Assembly: GCA_019912965.1 (NCBI GenBank)
Contig: JAIOHM010000236.1
Location: 1 to 64,000, forward strand
Reading direction: 5' to 3'
Source of the DNA: Anaerolineae bacterium
GTDB lineage: Bacteria; Chloroflexota; Anaerolineae; Aggregatilineales; Phototrophicaceae
Length of the DNA: 64,000 bases
Part shown: positions 54,890-63,459 of the stretch, piece by piece
Layout of the letters: each line of letters begins with the position of its first letter
Numbering within the stretch: position 1 is the stretch's first letter
Notes under the pieces: model-generated
The model's database searches: none
Told to the model about the DNA's origin: nothing
The model's input: the letters and a program-made list of their open reading frames with translations, nothing else
Program-made: the position numbers and the translations under genes

Positions 54890-55774
54890 ATGAGCAAACC
54901 AAAAGTCACAATTTATACCGATGGTGGGGCACGTCCAAATCCCGGAACAGGTGGATGGGGTGCTGTCCTGATTTACCCTGACCGGGAAAGCGAACTCAGC
55001 GGTGGTGAAAAGGATTCCACCAACAACCGCATGGAACTGACGGCGGTCATCACGGCGCTGGATTCACTGGATCAGTCATATGCGGTTGATCTATACACTG
55101 ACAGCGAATATGTCAAAAACGGCATTACCCAGTGGATCAAAAACTGGATTAAAAAAGATTGGCGCGATGTCAAAAACCCGGATTTGTGGCAGCGTTTGCA
55201 CACCGCCACGCAGCGCCACGAGATCAAATGGCATTGGGTGAAAGGCCACGCGGGACACGCTTACAACGAACGGGTAGACGAACTGGCGACCCGCGAAATT
55301 GAACGGCTGACAGGCAAGTCTATCGTCCGTAAAGTTGAGGTGACACCAACGGTCAGCGCCGATATTCGCATTTACATCAACGCGGCATATTCATTTGAGG
55401 ATAAACGTGGTGGTTGGGGCGCAGTTATCGTCAATACCAGTGAGCAGGAATTCAGCGGGGCGGAACAGAACAGCAGCGAAAATCAATTGGTTTTGATCGC
55501 CAGCAGCACAGCGTTGGAATCGCTCAAATCGCCTGCCGATATTGTGGTTTACACCAACAGTGAATATCTGCAAAAGGGGATGAGCCAGTGGGTGAAAAGC
55601 TGGATTAAAAAGGGCTGGCGCACGGCAGCGGGCGAACCCGTCAAAAATCGTGAGCTATGGGAACGGCTGGTGAAAGCGGCTGAACCCCATCAAATTCAGT
55701 GGGTTTATCAGAAGAAATACGATACGCCGCAAGCCCAACGCGCTTATGAACTCGCCAATAAACCTTTGCGTTAG
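54890..55774 (+). CDS. rnhA: Ribonuclease HI with a second, catalytically dead RNase H domain
   Basis: 294 residues. Residues 1-145 are a full RNase HI: Asp11 in [11 protein letters not shown], Glu49 in NNRMELTA, Asp71 in YTDSEY, Asp130 in ERVDELA, plus His120 in VKGHAGH. It cuts the RNA strand of RNA-DNA hybrids. Residues 158-294 repeat the fold ([40 protein letters not shown]), but the four carboxylates are Asn164, Val201, Asn223 and Tyr286. The basic W-I-K-x-W-I-K-K handle is kept in both. The ATG at 54890 is preferred on homology and promoter position; the track start at 54800 adds 30 residues with no match. Confidence 0.92.
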   Translation: MSKPKVTIYTDGGARPNPGTGGWGAVLIYPDRESELSGGEKDSTNNRMELTAVITALDSLDQSYAVDLYTDSEYVKNGITQWIKNWIKKDWRDVKNPDLWQRLHTATQRHEIKWHWVKGHAGHAYNERVDELATREIERLTGKSIVRKVEVTPTVSADIRIYINAAYSFEDKRGGWGAVIVNTSEQEFSGAEQNSSENQLVLIASSTALESLKSPADIVVYTNSEYLQKGMSQWVKSWIKKGWRTAAGEPVKNRELWERLVKAAEPHQIQWVYQKKYDTPQAQRAYELANKPLR

Positions 55775-55784
55775 GCTGAACTCT

Positions 55785-56141
55785 TTATTCACCAACTGCT
55801 TGCTTAAGACCGAGTTGATCGAACACGCGCAGCATCAATTGGCGGAGTTCTTGTGCCACCGCTTCCGGTGAGTCGCCTGCCAACCCAACGGCGATCAGGC
55901 GTTCTGCGGCGCGTAATTCGCCACAGTCTAACGCTAAGGTGGCGGCGCTGCGGTGCAATACCGAACGCGAGGGTTCAAGGTTTGTTTCGGCAATAGCATT
56001 TGCTGCATGGTGGTCTAGCTCAAACGCTTCCCGAAACAGGGCTTTGGCGCTGCTCTCGTCCTTACGGCTGCGCGCCAAGATTGCAAACCCAGCTAGTTCC
56101 ATAGCCTTATCATGAATTGTGGTGATTTCCTGTAAATCCAT
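55785..56141 (-). CDS. Small helical (TPR-like) hypothetical protein
   Basis: 118 residues, all-helical by composition. MELAGFAILARSRKDESSAKALFREAFELDHHAAN and LHRSAATLALDCGELRAAERLIAVGL look like two TPR-type helical pairs. I do not know its function; protein-protein interaction is the usual role of such repeats. It converges with rnhA, with only 10 bases between the stops, and has no good ribosome site before its ATG. Confidence 0.65.
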   Translation of the reverse strand: MDLQEITTIHDKAMELAGFAILARSRKDESSAKALFREAFELDHHAANAIAETNLEPSRSVLHRSAATLALDCGELRAAERLIAVGLAGDSPEAVAQELRQLMLRVFDQLGLKQAVGE

Positions 56142-56187
56142 AGGTGTTCTGGCTTGAAGAATGTCTATGTTGGACTAACCAATTGCT

Positions 56188-56216
56188 TTGCCCGTATCTC
56201 TATTCTAGGCCATAAT
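56188..56216 (+). promoter_or_regulatory. Candidate promoter for the aminotransferase gene
   Basis: TTGCCC, 17-base spacer, CATAAT, giving a leader of roughly 40 bases before the ATG at 56261. The AGGCCATAAT core is the same as in the rnhA promoter. Confidence 0.5.
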
Positions 56217-56260
56217 AGCGCCCTTGACACTTTCCAGTCCTACGGGAGCCTAAACAACCC

Positions 56261-57427
56261 ATGCCCACGACAGCCAACCGTGTTTCGTCCTTTGGCACGA
56301 CTATCTTTACGGAAATCAACGTCCTTGCACAGAAGCACGGCGCGATCAATCTGGGGCAGGGACGCCCGGATTTTGATGGCCCACCCGATATTGTGGCGGC
56401 GGCGGTCAAGGCGCTGCAATCCGGGCAGCATAACCAGTATGCACCGGGGCCGGGTGTGCCGAGTCTAAAACAGGGCATCGCTAACCATGTGGCGCGTTTC
56501 TACAATCTGGACATTGATCCAAATGCGGGCGTGGTCATCACCTCCGGCGCGACAGAAGCGGTGTTCGACTGCATACTCGGGTTGGTGGATGCAGGCGATG
56601 AAGTGATCGTCATCGAGCCGTATTTCGACAGCTATGTGCCGAATCTGATTATGGCGGGCGCGACCCCGGTTTATGTGCCGCTGCATCCGCCGAGTTGGAC
56701 GTTAGACCCCGACGAACTGCGGAAGGCCTTCACACCCAAGACGCGGGCGCTTTTGCTGAACACGCCGCATAATCCTACCGGACGGGTTTTCACGCGCGAA
56801 GAACTGACGATGATCGCGGAACTGTGCATCGAACATGATGTCACGGTGATTTCCGACGAAGTTTATGAACACATGACGTTTGATGGCACACTGCACATTC
56901 CGATTGCCACGCTGCCGGGGATGTTTGAGCGCACGGTGACGGTCAGCAGTTTGGGCAAAACCTTCAGCGTGACAGGCTGGAAAATCGGCTGGGTGTATGG
57001 ACATCCTGATTTGGTCGCGGGTGTAGGGCGGGCGCACCAGTTCGTCACCTTTGCCAGCAACCATCCGGCGCAGGAAGCGGGCGCATATGCCTTCAGCCTG
57101 CCGGGAACGTACTATGAAGAATTGCAGGCGATGTACGTCACCAAACGCGATTTGATGATGGAAGCGGTGACGGGCGCGGGCATGACTGCTCATTCTCCCG
57201 AAGGGACATATTTTGTTATGGCGGATTTTTCGAACGTTTTTGAGGGCGACGATGTGGAATTTGCACGCTATCTAACCAGTGAAATCGGTGTGGCCTGCAT
57301 CCCGCCGACCTTTTTCTACAGCCCGGAGCATGCCCATATCGCCCGCAAAACTGCCCGTTTCGCCTTCTGCAAAAGCGATGACACCTTACGCCTCGCCGGG
57401 GAAAAAATGGCGAAATTGAGACGGTAA
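56261..57427 (+). CDS. PLP-dependent aminotransferase, class I/II (kynurenine/methionine aminotransferase-like)
   Basis: 388 residues. INLGQGRPDFDGPPDIVAAAVKAL, QYAPGPGVPSLKQGIANHV, TSGATEAVFDCILGLVDAGDEVIVIEPYFDSY, NTPHNPTGRVF and SLGKTFSVTGWKIGW (PLP lysine in SLGKT) place it in the fold-type I Ybdl/KAT group that acts on methionine, glutamine or kynurenine. It exchanges amino groups with a 2-oxo acid. Substrate not determinable. Neighbour of the M14 peptidase on the same strand, 67 bases apart. Confidence 0.93.
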   Translation: MPTTANRVSSFGTTIFTEINVLAQKHGAINLGQGRPDFDGPPDIVAAAVKALQSGQHNQYAPGPGVPSLKQGIANHVARFYNLDIDPNAGVVITSGATEAVFDCILGLVDAGDEVIVIEPYFDSYVPNLIMAGATPVYVPLHPPSWTLDPDELRKAFTPKTRALLLNTPHNPTGRVFTREELTMIAELCIEHDVTVISDEVYEHMTFDGTLHIPIATLPGMFERTVTVSSLGKTFSVTGWKIGWVYGHPDLVAGVGRAHQFVTFASNHPAQEAGAYAFSLPGTYYEELQAMYVTKRDLMMEAVTGAGMTAHSPEGTYFVMADFSNVFEGDDVEFARYLTSEIGVACIPPTFFYSPEHAHIARKTARFAFCKSDDTLRLAGEKMAKLRR

Positions 57428-57432
57428 ATTTG

Positions 57433-57450
57433 AACCGCCAGAACGCCAAG
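57433..57450 (+). repeat. Two 9-base units, AACCGCCAG/AACGCCAAG
   Basis: A short tandem of the CCGCCAAGAACGCCAAG kind, which I recall as a common interspersed repeat in several bacterial genomes. It lies in the gap before the M14 peptidase. Confidence 0.45.
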
Positions 57451-57494
57451 AAAGCAATTATTGCGAACTGCTAATCAACAAGGGAGTTTCATTC

Positions 57495-59183
57495 ATGCCC
57501 GAAATTCATTTTGACCGCTACTACCGCTATGAAGAACTGACGCAGCTTTTGATGGCTTTCGATGCCGAATATGCCGGGTTGGTGCAGTTGCAAAGCCTCG
57601 GCAAAAGCTATGAAGGCCGCGACATTTGGATGATCGCCGTCACCAATGAGGCGACCGGGCCAGCCAGCGAAAAGCCTGCTCTTTGGGTGGATGGCAACAT
57701 TCATGCTTCGGAAGTCTCGCCCTCAACGGCCTGCCTGTACCTGTTGAACAAGCTCACCAGCCAGTACATGAAAGACCCGGAAATCACCCGCTGTCTGGAT
57801 ACCCGCGCGTTTTACATCTGCCCGCGCATTAATCCTGATGGGGCGGAATGGGCGCTGGCGGATAAACCCAAAATCATCCGTTCCAGCACCCGCCCGTATC
57901 CGTATGATGAAGAACCTCTGGGCGGTTTGGTGAATGAAGATATTGACGGTGATGGACGCATGTTGATGATGCGAATCCCTGATCCGAATGGGCGTTGGAA
58001 GCCACACCCCGACGAACCCCGTTTGCTGGTGCGCCGCGACCCGACTGAAACGGGCGGCACATATTATCGGGTGCTGCCCGAAGGGACGATCAAAGATTAT
58101 GATGGCGTGACGATTCAACTTCAGCCGAAGAAAGAACGGCTGGATATGAACCGCAACTTCCCGCTGGAATGGCGGCAGGAAGGCGAACAACCCGGCGCGG
58201 GGCAGTATCCCACGTCAGAGCCGGAAATTCATGCCATTGTGGATTTCATCGCCCGTCACACCAATATCACCGGGGCAATTTCGTTCCATACTTACAGCGG
58301 TGTGCTGCTGCGGCCTTATGGGACACACCCGGATGACAACTTCCCGGCAGAAGATTTGTGGACGTTCCAGAAAATCGGTCAAAAAGGCACGGATATTACG
58401 GGCTACCCGAACATCTCGGTGTATCACGAATTCCGCTATCATCCCAAAGAGGTCATTACAGGCGTATTTGACGACTGGGTTTATGACCATCTGGGCGCGT
58501 TCGCGTGGACGGTGGAAATCTGGAGTCCCCAGCGGCAGGCGGGCATCACTGAATACAAGTATATTGACTGGTATCGGGAACATCCGATTGAAGACGATTT
58601 CAAAATGCTCAAGTGGAGCGATGAAAAACTCGATGGCAAGGGTTATGTCGAGTGGTATGCCTTCGACCATCCGCAGTTGGGGAAGGTGGAACTTGGCGGG
58701 TGGAATGCATTGTACGCATGGCGCAATCCACCGCCACAATTTTTGGAGAAGGAAATCGCGCCATTTGCAGAGTGGGCACTGTGGCATCTGCTGATTTCGC
58801 CGCGCCTCGAACTGCACAGCGTTACCGCCTCGCCATTGGGTGATGGACATTATCAAATCCAGATGGTGGTGCAGAACACCGGTTGGCTGCCCAGCTATGT
58901 CTCCAAGAAGGCGTTGGAGAAAAAGGTTGTGCGCGGTGTAATTGCCGAAATTGATTTGCCGGAAGGCGCATCGCTCAAAACGGGCAAGGGGCGTGAAGAT
59001 ATTGGGCAGCTTGAAGGTTGGAATAATCTCGGTGTCGCGTTGACCGCATGGGGATCAGCCGATGTCACCAGCGAACGGGCGAAGGTTGAATGGGTGATCT
59101 TTGCGCCCAACAAAGGTACGGTCAAACTCATTGCACGTCATGAACGCGCTGGGGTTGTGCGGACGGAAGTTGAATTGATTTAA
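57495..59183 (+). CDS. M14-family zinc carboxypeptidase
   Basis: 562 residues, no signal peptide. YEELTQLLMAFDAEYAGLVQLQSLGKSYEGRDIWMIAV opens the M14 fold. Zinc ligands are in DGNIHASEVSP (HxxE) and a later His in ISFHTYSGVLLRPYG; MNRNFPLEW carries the substrate-binding Asn-Arg; FAWTVEIWSPQ supplies the catalytic Glu. A C-terminal beta domain of about 120 residues (YQIQMVVQNTGWLPSYVSKKAL) follows. It removes C-terminal residues from peptides. AGGGAG precedes the ATG. Probably cytosolic. Confidence 0.92.
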   Translation: MPEIHFDRYYRYEELTQLLMAFDAEYAGLVQLQSLGKSYEGRDIWMIAVTNEATGPASEKPALWVDGNIHASEVSPSTACLYLLNKLTSQYMKDPEITRCLDTRAFYICPRINPDGAEWALADKPKIIRSSTRPYPYDEEPLGGLVNEDIDGDGRMLMMRIPDPNGRWKPHPDEPRLLVRRDPTETGGTYYRVLPEGTIKDYDGVTIQLQPKKERLDMNRNFPLEWRQEGEQPGAGQYPTSEPEIHAIVDFIARHTNITGAISFHTYSGVLLRPYGTHPDDNFPAEDLWTFQKIGQKGTDITGYPNISVYHEFRYHPKEVITGVFDDWVYDHLGAFAWTVEIWSPQRQAGITEYKYIDWYREHPIEDDFKMLKWSDEKLDGKGYVEWYAFDHPQLGKVELGGWNALYAWRNPPPQFLEKEIAPFAEWALWHLLISPRLELHSVTASPLGDGHYQIQMVVQNTGWLPSYVSKKALEKKVVRGVIAEIDLPEGASLKTGKGREDIGQLEGWNNLGVALTAWGSADVTSERAKVEWVIFAPNKGTVKLIARHERAGVVRTEVELI

Positions 59184-59228
59184 CAACCTCTTTCGGAGAA
59201 ACCATTTGACTATTGGAGCTTTTCTCGT

Positions 59229-59248
59229 GGGCGTAACATGTTACGCCC
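59229..59248. repeat. Palindromic repeat B, copy 1
   Basis: GGGCGTAACATGTTACGCCC: perfect 20-base palindrome followed by CTACA. Member of the GTAGGGGC...GCCCCTAC family with copies at 59303 and 60909. Confidence 0.75.
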
Positions 59249-59302
59249 CTACATAGCCAACGCGACATACATTTCCGAACGGGTTCTTAAAGAATATTTG
59301 CC

Positions 59303-59330
59303 GTAGGGACGAGACATATTTCGTCCCTAC
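59303..59330. repeat. Palindromic repeat B, copy 2
   Basis: GTAGGGACGA, GACATATT loop, TCGTCCCTAC: perfect 10-bp stem. It lies in the 258-base gap between the M14 peptidase and the cbs-like gene, 55 bases after copy 1. Confidence 0.8.
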
Positions 59331-59441
59331 AACTGCTATCCTCTCGTTGGTTTTGCACTATTTCGTACCCTTCCGTCTTGTGGCGATTGCACACCCCGAT
59401 TACACTGATTACATAGCAGAAGCGAGTAGAAAGTTTATTTC

Positions 59442-60896
59442 ATGGTCATCAGTGACACGATGCGTGCCTCGGCATTTGATTTACCCGCCGAACCGCAGAT
59501 TCATGATAATGTGCTCGGCACGATGGGCAATACGCCGCTGGTACGACTGAACCGGGTGGCGCGCGGCGTCCGGGCGCAGATAGTCGCCAAAGTTGAATAT
59601 TTTAATCCCGGCGGCTCGGTCAAAGATCGTATTGGCATCACCATCATTGAAGATGCCGAACGCGAAGGCAAGTTGAAACCGGGCGGCACAATCGTCGAAT
59701 CGACTTCCGGCAATACGGGTGTTGGGCTGGCGATTGCGGCGGCCATCAAGGGTTATAAGACTGTGTTCGTCATGCCGGATAAAATGTCTGAGGAAAAAAT
59801 CCGGGTGCTGCGGGCATATGGCGCGCGGGTGGTGGTTACGCCCACCAATGTCGAACCAGAAGACCCCCGCAGTTATTACAGCGTCGCCAAGCAGATCGTG
59901 GCGGAAACGCCCAACAGCATCCTCGCCAACCAATATCACAATCCGGTCAATCCACAAACGCATTACGACACCACTGGCCCGGAAATCTGGCGGCAAACGG
60001 CGGGTAAAGTGGATGTATTCGTGGCAGGTATGGGCACGGGCGGCACAATCACAGGTGTGGGCAAATTCCTGAAAGAAATGAATCCCAAGATTCAGATCGT
60101 CGGTGTAGACCCCATCGGCTCAATCCTCCACGACTATTTCTATACTGGAAAGATGACCGAAGCCCACAGCTATAAGACCGAAGGCATTGGCGAAGATTTC
60201 ATCCCCTCGGTTTATGACTTCAACTACATCGACGATATGGTGAAGGTCAACGACAAAGAATCGCTGCTGATGACCCGCCGCCTTGTCCGCGAGGAAGGGT
60301 TGTTCGGCGGTGGTTCATGTGGGGCAGCCGTCGCGGGTGCGCTGCGTTACGCCACCGACCGCGCTCTAGGGGCAGATAAAATAGTAGTCGTTCTGCTGCC
60401 GGATAACGGTTCACGCTATCTGAGCAAGGTATTTGACGACAATTGGATGCGCGAAAACCGCTTTCTGGAAAGCGAGTGGGTGGAGACGCCGATTTCCGCC
60501 GTGTTGGAACGCAAGACCCGCCATGAGATGGTGGTCGCCCGCTGTGATGAATCGGTTACGGATGTGATCGGCAAGCTCAAGGCCGCTGATGTTTCGCAGC
60601 TTCCGGTGGTTGGGGAACGCGATCAATTGTTGGGTCTGGTGAATGAGGTCAGCCTGCTAAACTACCTGCTCCGCCAGCCCGGAAGCGATGCATCCAGCGT
60701 GTCGCTGGAAAATGCAGGCGTCATCAACACCAATGTGCCAACGGTGACATCGGAAACTCCGGTTGAGGCCATCATGAGCATTTTCACCACCGAGAAGATT
60801 GCGTTGGTGACGGAACGCATCCCCGGCAGCGATGACCGCCGTGTGGTGGGCATTATGACTCAAATTGATCTGCTGGATTTCCTGGCGAGTCGATAG
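59442..60896 (+). CDS. cbs: Cystathionine beta-synthase-like PLP enzyme with C-terminal CBS pair
   Basis: 484 residues. The fold-type II core has NTPLVRLNR, PGGSVKDRIGI with the PLP lysine, ESTSGNTGVGLAIAAA, VFVAGMGTGGTITGVGKFL and LFGGGSCGAAVAGAL. Residues about 355-480 hold two CBS modules (CDESVTDVIGKLKAADVSQLPVV; SETPVEAIMSIFTTEKIALV). It condenses homocysteine or O-acetylserine with a thiol; the CBS pair favours cystathionine synthase with nucleotide or SAM control. The ATG at 59442 has only a weak site; an ATG at 59460 is possible. Confidence 0.93.
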   Translation: MVISDTMRASAFDLPAEPQIHDNVLGTMGNTPLVRLNRVARGVRAQIVAKVEYFNPGGSVKDRIGITIIEDAEREGKLKPGGTIVESTSGNTGVGLAIAAAIKGYKTVFVMPDKMSEEKIRVLRAYGARVVVTPTNVEPEDPRSYYSVAKQIVAETPNSILANQYHNPVNPQTHYDTTGPEIWRQTAGKVDVFVAGMGTGGTITGVGKFLKEMNPKIQIVGVDPIGSILHDYFYTGKMTEAHSYKTEGIGEDFIPSVYDFNYIDDMVKVNDKESLLMTRRLVREEGLFGGGSCGAAVAGALRYATDRALGADKIVVVLLPDNGSRYLSKVFDDNWMRENRFLESEWVETPISAVLERKTRHEMVVARCDESVTDVIGKLKAADVSQLPVVGERDQLLGLVNEVSLLNYLLRQPGSDASSVSLENAGVINTNVPTVTSETPVEAIMSIFTTEKIALVTERIPGSDDRRVVGIMTQIDLLDFLASR

Positions 60897-60908
60897 CGGT
60901 TAGGATTT

Positions 60909-60935
60909 GTAGGGGTGAACGCTGTTTGCCCCTAC
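60909..60935. repeat. Palindromic repeat B, copy 3
   Basis: GTAGGGGTGAAC, GCT loop, GTTTGCCCCTAC: 12 pairs including two wobbles. It begins 13 bases after the cbs-like stop and could stop transcription there. Confidence 0.75.
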
Positions 60936-60948
60936 CCTTAGCGAAAAC
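60935..60948 (+). repeat. 14-mer CCCTTAGCGAAAAC beside repeat B
   Basis: Identical to 7246-7259, which lies beside repeat A. It immediately follows copy 3 of repeat B. Confidence 0.5.
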
Positions 60949-60957
60949 CACCAGTTT

Positions 60958-61539
60958 ATGCCGCAAATCATCAAGTTTTGGAAGCCATTTAATGTTCTGA
61001 CACAGTTCACCGATAAGGATGGACGCCCAACCTTATCGGATTACATCTCTATTCCCAATGTGTATGCGGCTGGACGGTTGGATATGGACAGCGAGGGTTT
61101 GCTGCTGCTGACCGATTCGCCGCGCCTCAAAACCCGTTTGACCGATCCCCACTATGAGCATCCGCGCACCTATTGGGTACAGGTCGAACACATCCCCGAT
61201 GAATCCGCACTGCAAAAACTTCGGGGTGGGCTGGAGCTAAACGACGGACTCACGCGACTCGCACAGACCGAACTGTTGCCCCGAGCGCCAGATTTGCCAG
61301 AACGCTCTGTGCCGATTCGCTTTCGTAAAAATGTGCCGGACTGCTGGATTCAGCTAACCCTGACCGAAGGCCGCAATCGTCAGGTGCGCCGGATGACCGC
61401 CGCCATTGGGCATCCAACGCTGCGGTTGGTTCGATGGGCGATTGGGCCGATTACGCTGGCGGGTTTGCAACCGGGAGAGTGGCGACCACTGACGCGCGAC
61501 GAAGAAAATGCCTTATGGAAAAGTGCGCTGCGGAAATGA
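60958..61539 (+). CDS. RsuA/RluE-type pseudouridine synthase
   Basis: 193 residues. FWKPFNVLTQFTDKDGRPTLSDYISIPNVYAAGRLDMDSEGLLLLTD carries the catalytic Asp in GRLDMDSEG. LTEGRNRQVRRMTAAIGHPTLRLVRWAIGPITL is the family's RNA-binding end. It has no N-terminal S4 domain, so it fits the RluE-like branch that isomerises a uridine in 23S rRNA. The target position is unproven. The ATG lacks a ribosome site and lies 9 bases after the repeat cluster. Confidence 0.92.
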   Translation: MPQIIKFWKPFNVLTQFTDKDGRPTLSDYISIPNVYAAGRLDMDSEGLLLLTDSPRLKTRLTDPHYEHPRTYWVQVEHIPDESALQKLRGGLELNDGLTRLAQTELLPRAPDLPERSVPIRFRKNVPDCWIQLTLTEGRNRQVRRMTAAIGHPTLRLVRWAIGPITLAGLQPGEWRPLTRDEENALWKSALRK

Positions 61540-61578
61540 AAAGAGGTGAGCCGCTTGGACTCACCCTTTGCTTATGGA

Positions 61579-62787
61579 TCAGGGTAGTACAGATGCAGGC
61601 ACGACGAGGATACGATTGTTACCCGTATCGCTGATGTATAAGCTGCCATCAGGCGCGACCAGCACAAACTGCGGGGCTTTCAGGTTTTGGGCGCTGGGTG
61701 CGCCGGAATTGCCGCTTCCGTCGTTATTAGCTGCGCCACTGGTGAAACTTCCAAACTGACCGAATACCCAATCCGCCGTTGTATCCCCATCATCGGCGAA
61801 GTACAGGACGCGGTTATTGTCGCGGTCAGCCACATACAATCCGCCTTTGCTATCCAGCGCGACCGAGGGTGGTTGATTGAAATTATCTGCGCTAGGGGCG
61901 CCACCATCATTAGCAGCGCCGGAGGTAAAAATACCGTTGTGTCCATACACCCGGTCAGCAGTGGTGTTGCCATCATTGGCGAAATACAACACGCGATGAT
62001 TTTCCCGGTCAGCCACATACAATCCGCCAGTGCTATCCAACGCCAACCCACGCGGGAAATTCAGCGTATCCGCGCTCGGTGTGCCGCCGTTGTTCTTCGC
62101 ACCATTGGCAAAACTGCCAAACTGCCCATACACCCCATCAGCGGTAGTATTGCCGTCGTTAGCGAAATACAACACCCGATGATTGCTGGAATCGCTGACA
62201 TATAGTGCGCCATCGCTCGCTGCCAGCACCCCTAATGAGAACACGCCAATCGTATCCGCGCTGGGGATGCCATTGCCGCCCACACCATCATTATTCGGCG
62301 GATTGGTTGCATAACTGCCGAACTGTCCATACACCCGATCAGCAGTGGTGTTGCCATCGTTAGCGAAATACAACACCCGATGATTTTCCCGGTCGGTGAC
62401 ATATAAACCGCCGTCCGGGGCAAGCGAAAGTCCCACCGGGAAATCGAGCGAATCAGCACTGGCAACACCTGAACCACCCACGCCATCGAAATTGGCAATG
62501 TACGAATTCAGATTGCCATATTGTCCATATACCCGATCTGCGGATGTATTGCCATCAGCCGTGTAATACAGTATCCGGCTGTTATTACGATCAGCCACAT
62601 ACACCCCCCCGCTGCTGTCGATGGCAAGCCCAACCGGAAAGCTAAGACCATCGGCGGTATGTCCGGCAGCGTTTGACGTAAAATCCGGCTGACCATAAAC
62701 AATTGCGGCAGACGGCTGATCTTGGGCTTGTGTGATTGTGACGGTGATGAGGAGCAAAAAGAACAAAACAACCAGTTTTCGAAGCAT
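61579..62787 (-). CDS. Secreted NHL-repeat beta-propeller protein
   Basis: 402 residues with a signal peptide (LVVLFFLLLITVTITQAQ). Six NHL-type blades of about 60 residues follow, each with SADxLNFPxGLALDSxGGLYVADRENHRVLYFANDGNTTADRVYGQ-like text. Blades are nearly identical in DNA as well as protein. The last ends ISDTGNNRILVVPASVLP. NHL propellers bind proteins, RNA or ligands; an extracellular binding role is inferred. AAAAAGG precedes the ATG. It converges with the pseudouridine synthase gene. Confidence 0.9.
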   Translation of the reverse strand: MLRKLVVLFFLLLITVTITQAQDQPSAAIVYGQPDFTSNAAGHTADGLSFPVGLAIDSSGGVYVADRNNSRILYYTADGNTSADRVYGQYGNLNSYIANFDGVGGSGVASADSLDFPVGLSLAPDGGLYVTDRENHRVLYFANDGNTTADRVYGQFGSYATNPPNNDGVGGNGIPSADTIGVFSLGVLAASDGALYVSDSSNHRVLYFANDGNTTADGVYGQFGSFANGAKNNGGTPSADTLNFPRGLALDSTGGLYVADRENHRVLYFANDGNTTADRVYGHNGIFTSGAANDGGAPSADNFNQPPSVALDSKGGLYVADRDNNRVLYFADDGDTTADWVFGQFGSFTSGAANNDGSGNSGAPSAQNLKAPQFVLVAPDGSLYISDTGNNRILVVPASVLP

Positions 62788-62915
62788 AACAAATCCTTTT
62801 TACTATAGATATGCTCTAACACTATAGCATTGCTTCAAAATCCGATTGGCAAGTGTAGGCGATTTTTTGCAGGTTTTTACAACAAAAATATGCTCCTTAA
62901 GCCGGAAATGCGGCC

Positions 62916-62958
62916 AGCCTGATAAACAGGCCGTATCAGGTTACATTACGCACATTAC
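62916..62958 (-). repeat. 43-nt hairpin repeat D, minus copy
   Basis: The reverse complement reads CGTAATGTAACCTGATA, a 7-base variable loop, TTTATCAGGCT. It matches the 10927-10969 copy in length, stem and 5' flank. It lies just past the stop of the small membrane-protein gene, so it may terminate that transcript. Confidence 0.65.
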
Positions 62959-63001
62959 AACCTATCTGGAAGCCATACCCAAACCGTATCAAAACACAAG
63001 A

Positions 63002-63337
63002 TTAGGGTGTGCTGGCCTGTGCTGTTGCTGCCTCTGCCTGCTGTGTCGCCATTTGAATGATGTAGGTTGCGGTGGCTTGCATCTCGCCAAGCTGATTTTC
63101 GTCTGTCACAAAGAGGGCTTGTGCGGTGGCAGTAGCTTGCTGGATGAGATAGGTCGCGGTGATCTGAAATTCGTCTGGATTATTCACCACGTTATTTGCT
63201 GTATTGTTGGTTGATGTGCTGCCCGCACTGACGATCAGCATTGCTAAGATGCCCAGCCCAAAACCGACCAGCAGCAGCCACCATTGAAACCGTCGCGGTG
63301 AATCATTCTTGCGCTTTTCGTCTGATAAGAATCCCAT
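63002..63337 (-). CDS. Small single-pass membrane protein with ATATYIIQ-type repeats
   Basis: About 111 residues. A charged cytosolic N-terminus (SDEKRKNDSPRRFQ) is followed by one helix (WLLLVGFGLGILAMLIV). The outer part is polar and holds two near-repeats, TATYLIQQATATAQALF and TATYIIQMATQQAEAAT. The ATG at 63337 follows AGGGAG by 8 bases. I recognise similar small proteins with ATATYIIQQATATAQ text from Chloroflexota, but no function is known. Confidence 0.75.
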   Translation of the reverse strand: MGFLSDEKRKNDSPRRFQWWLLLVGFGLGILAMLIVSAGSTSTNNTANNVVNNPDEFQITATYLIQQATATAQALFVTDENQLGEMQATATYIIQMATQQAEAATAQASTP

Positions 63338-63459
63338 CACACATCTCCCTTACGGTTACTATTTCTATTGCTGATATACGTGTGTATGGGAATGTGGGTT
63401 GCGGCTTATCCAAATCTATACAACAGTGGATGGATCTGGTCACACCCATAAAAATGCTT

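Noticed and set aside
61579-62787. Regular DNA repeats considered as a CRISPR-like array
   Set aside because: The repeats are coding, about 180 bases apart and part of NHL blades; there are no spacers and no cas genes.
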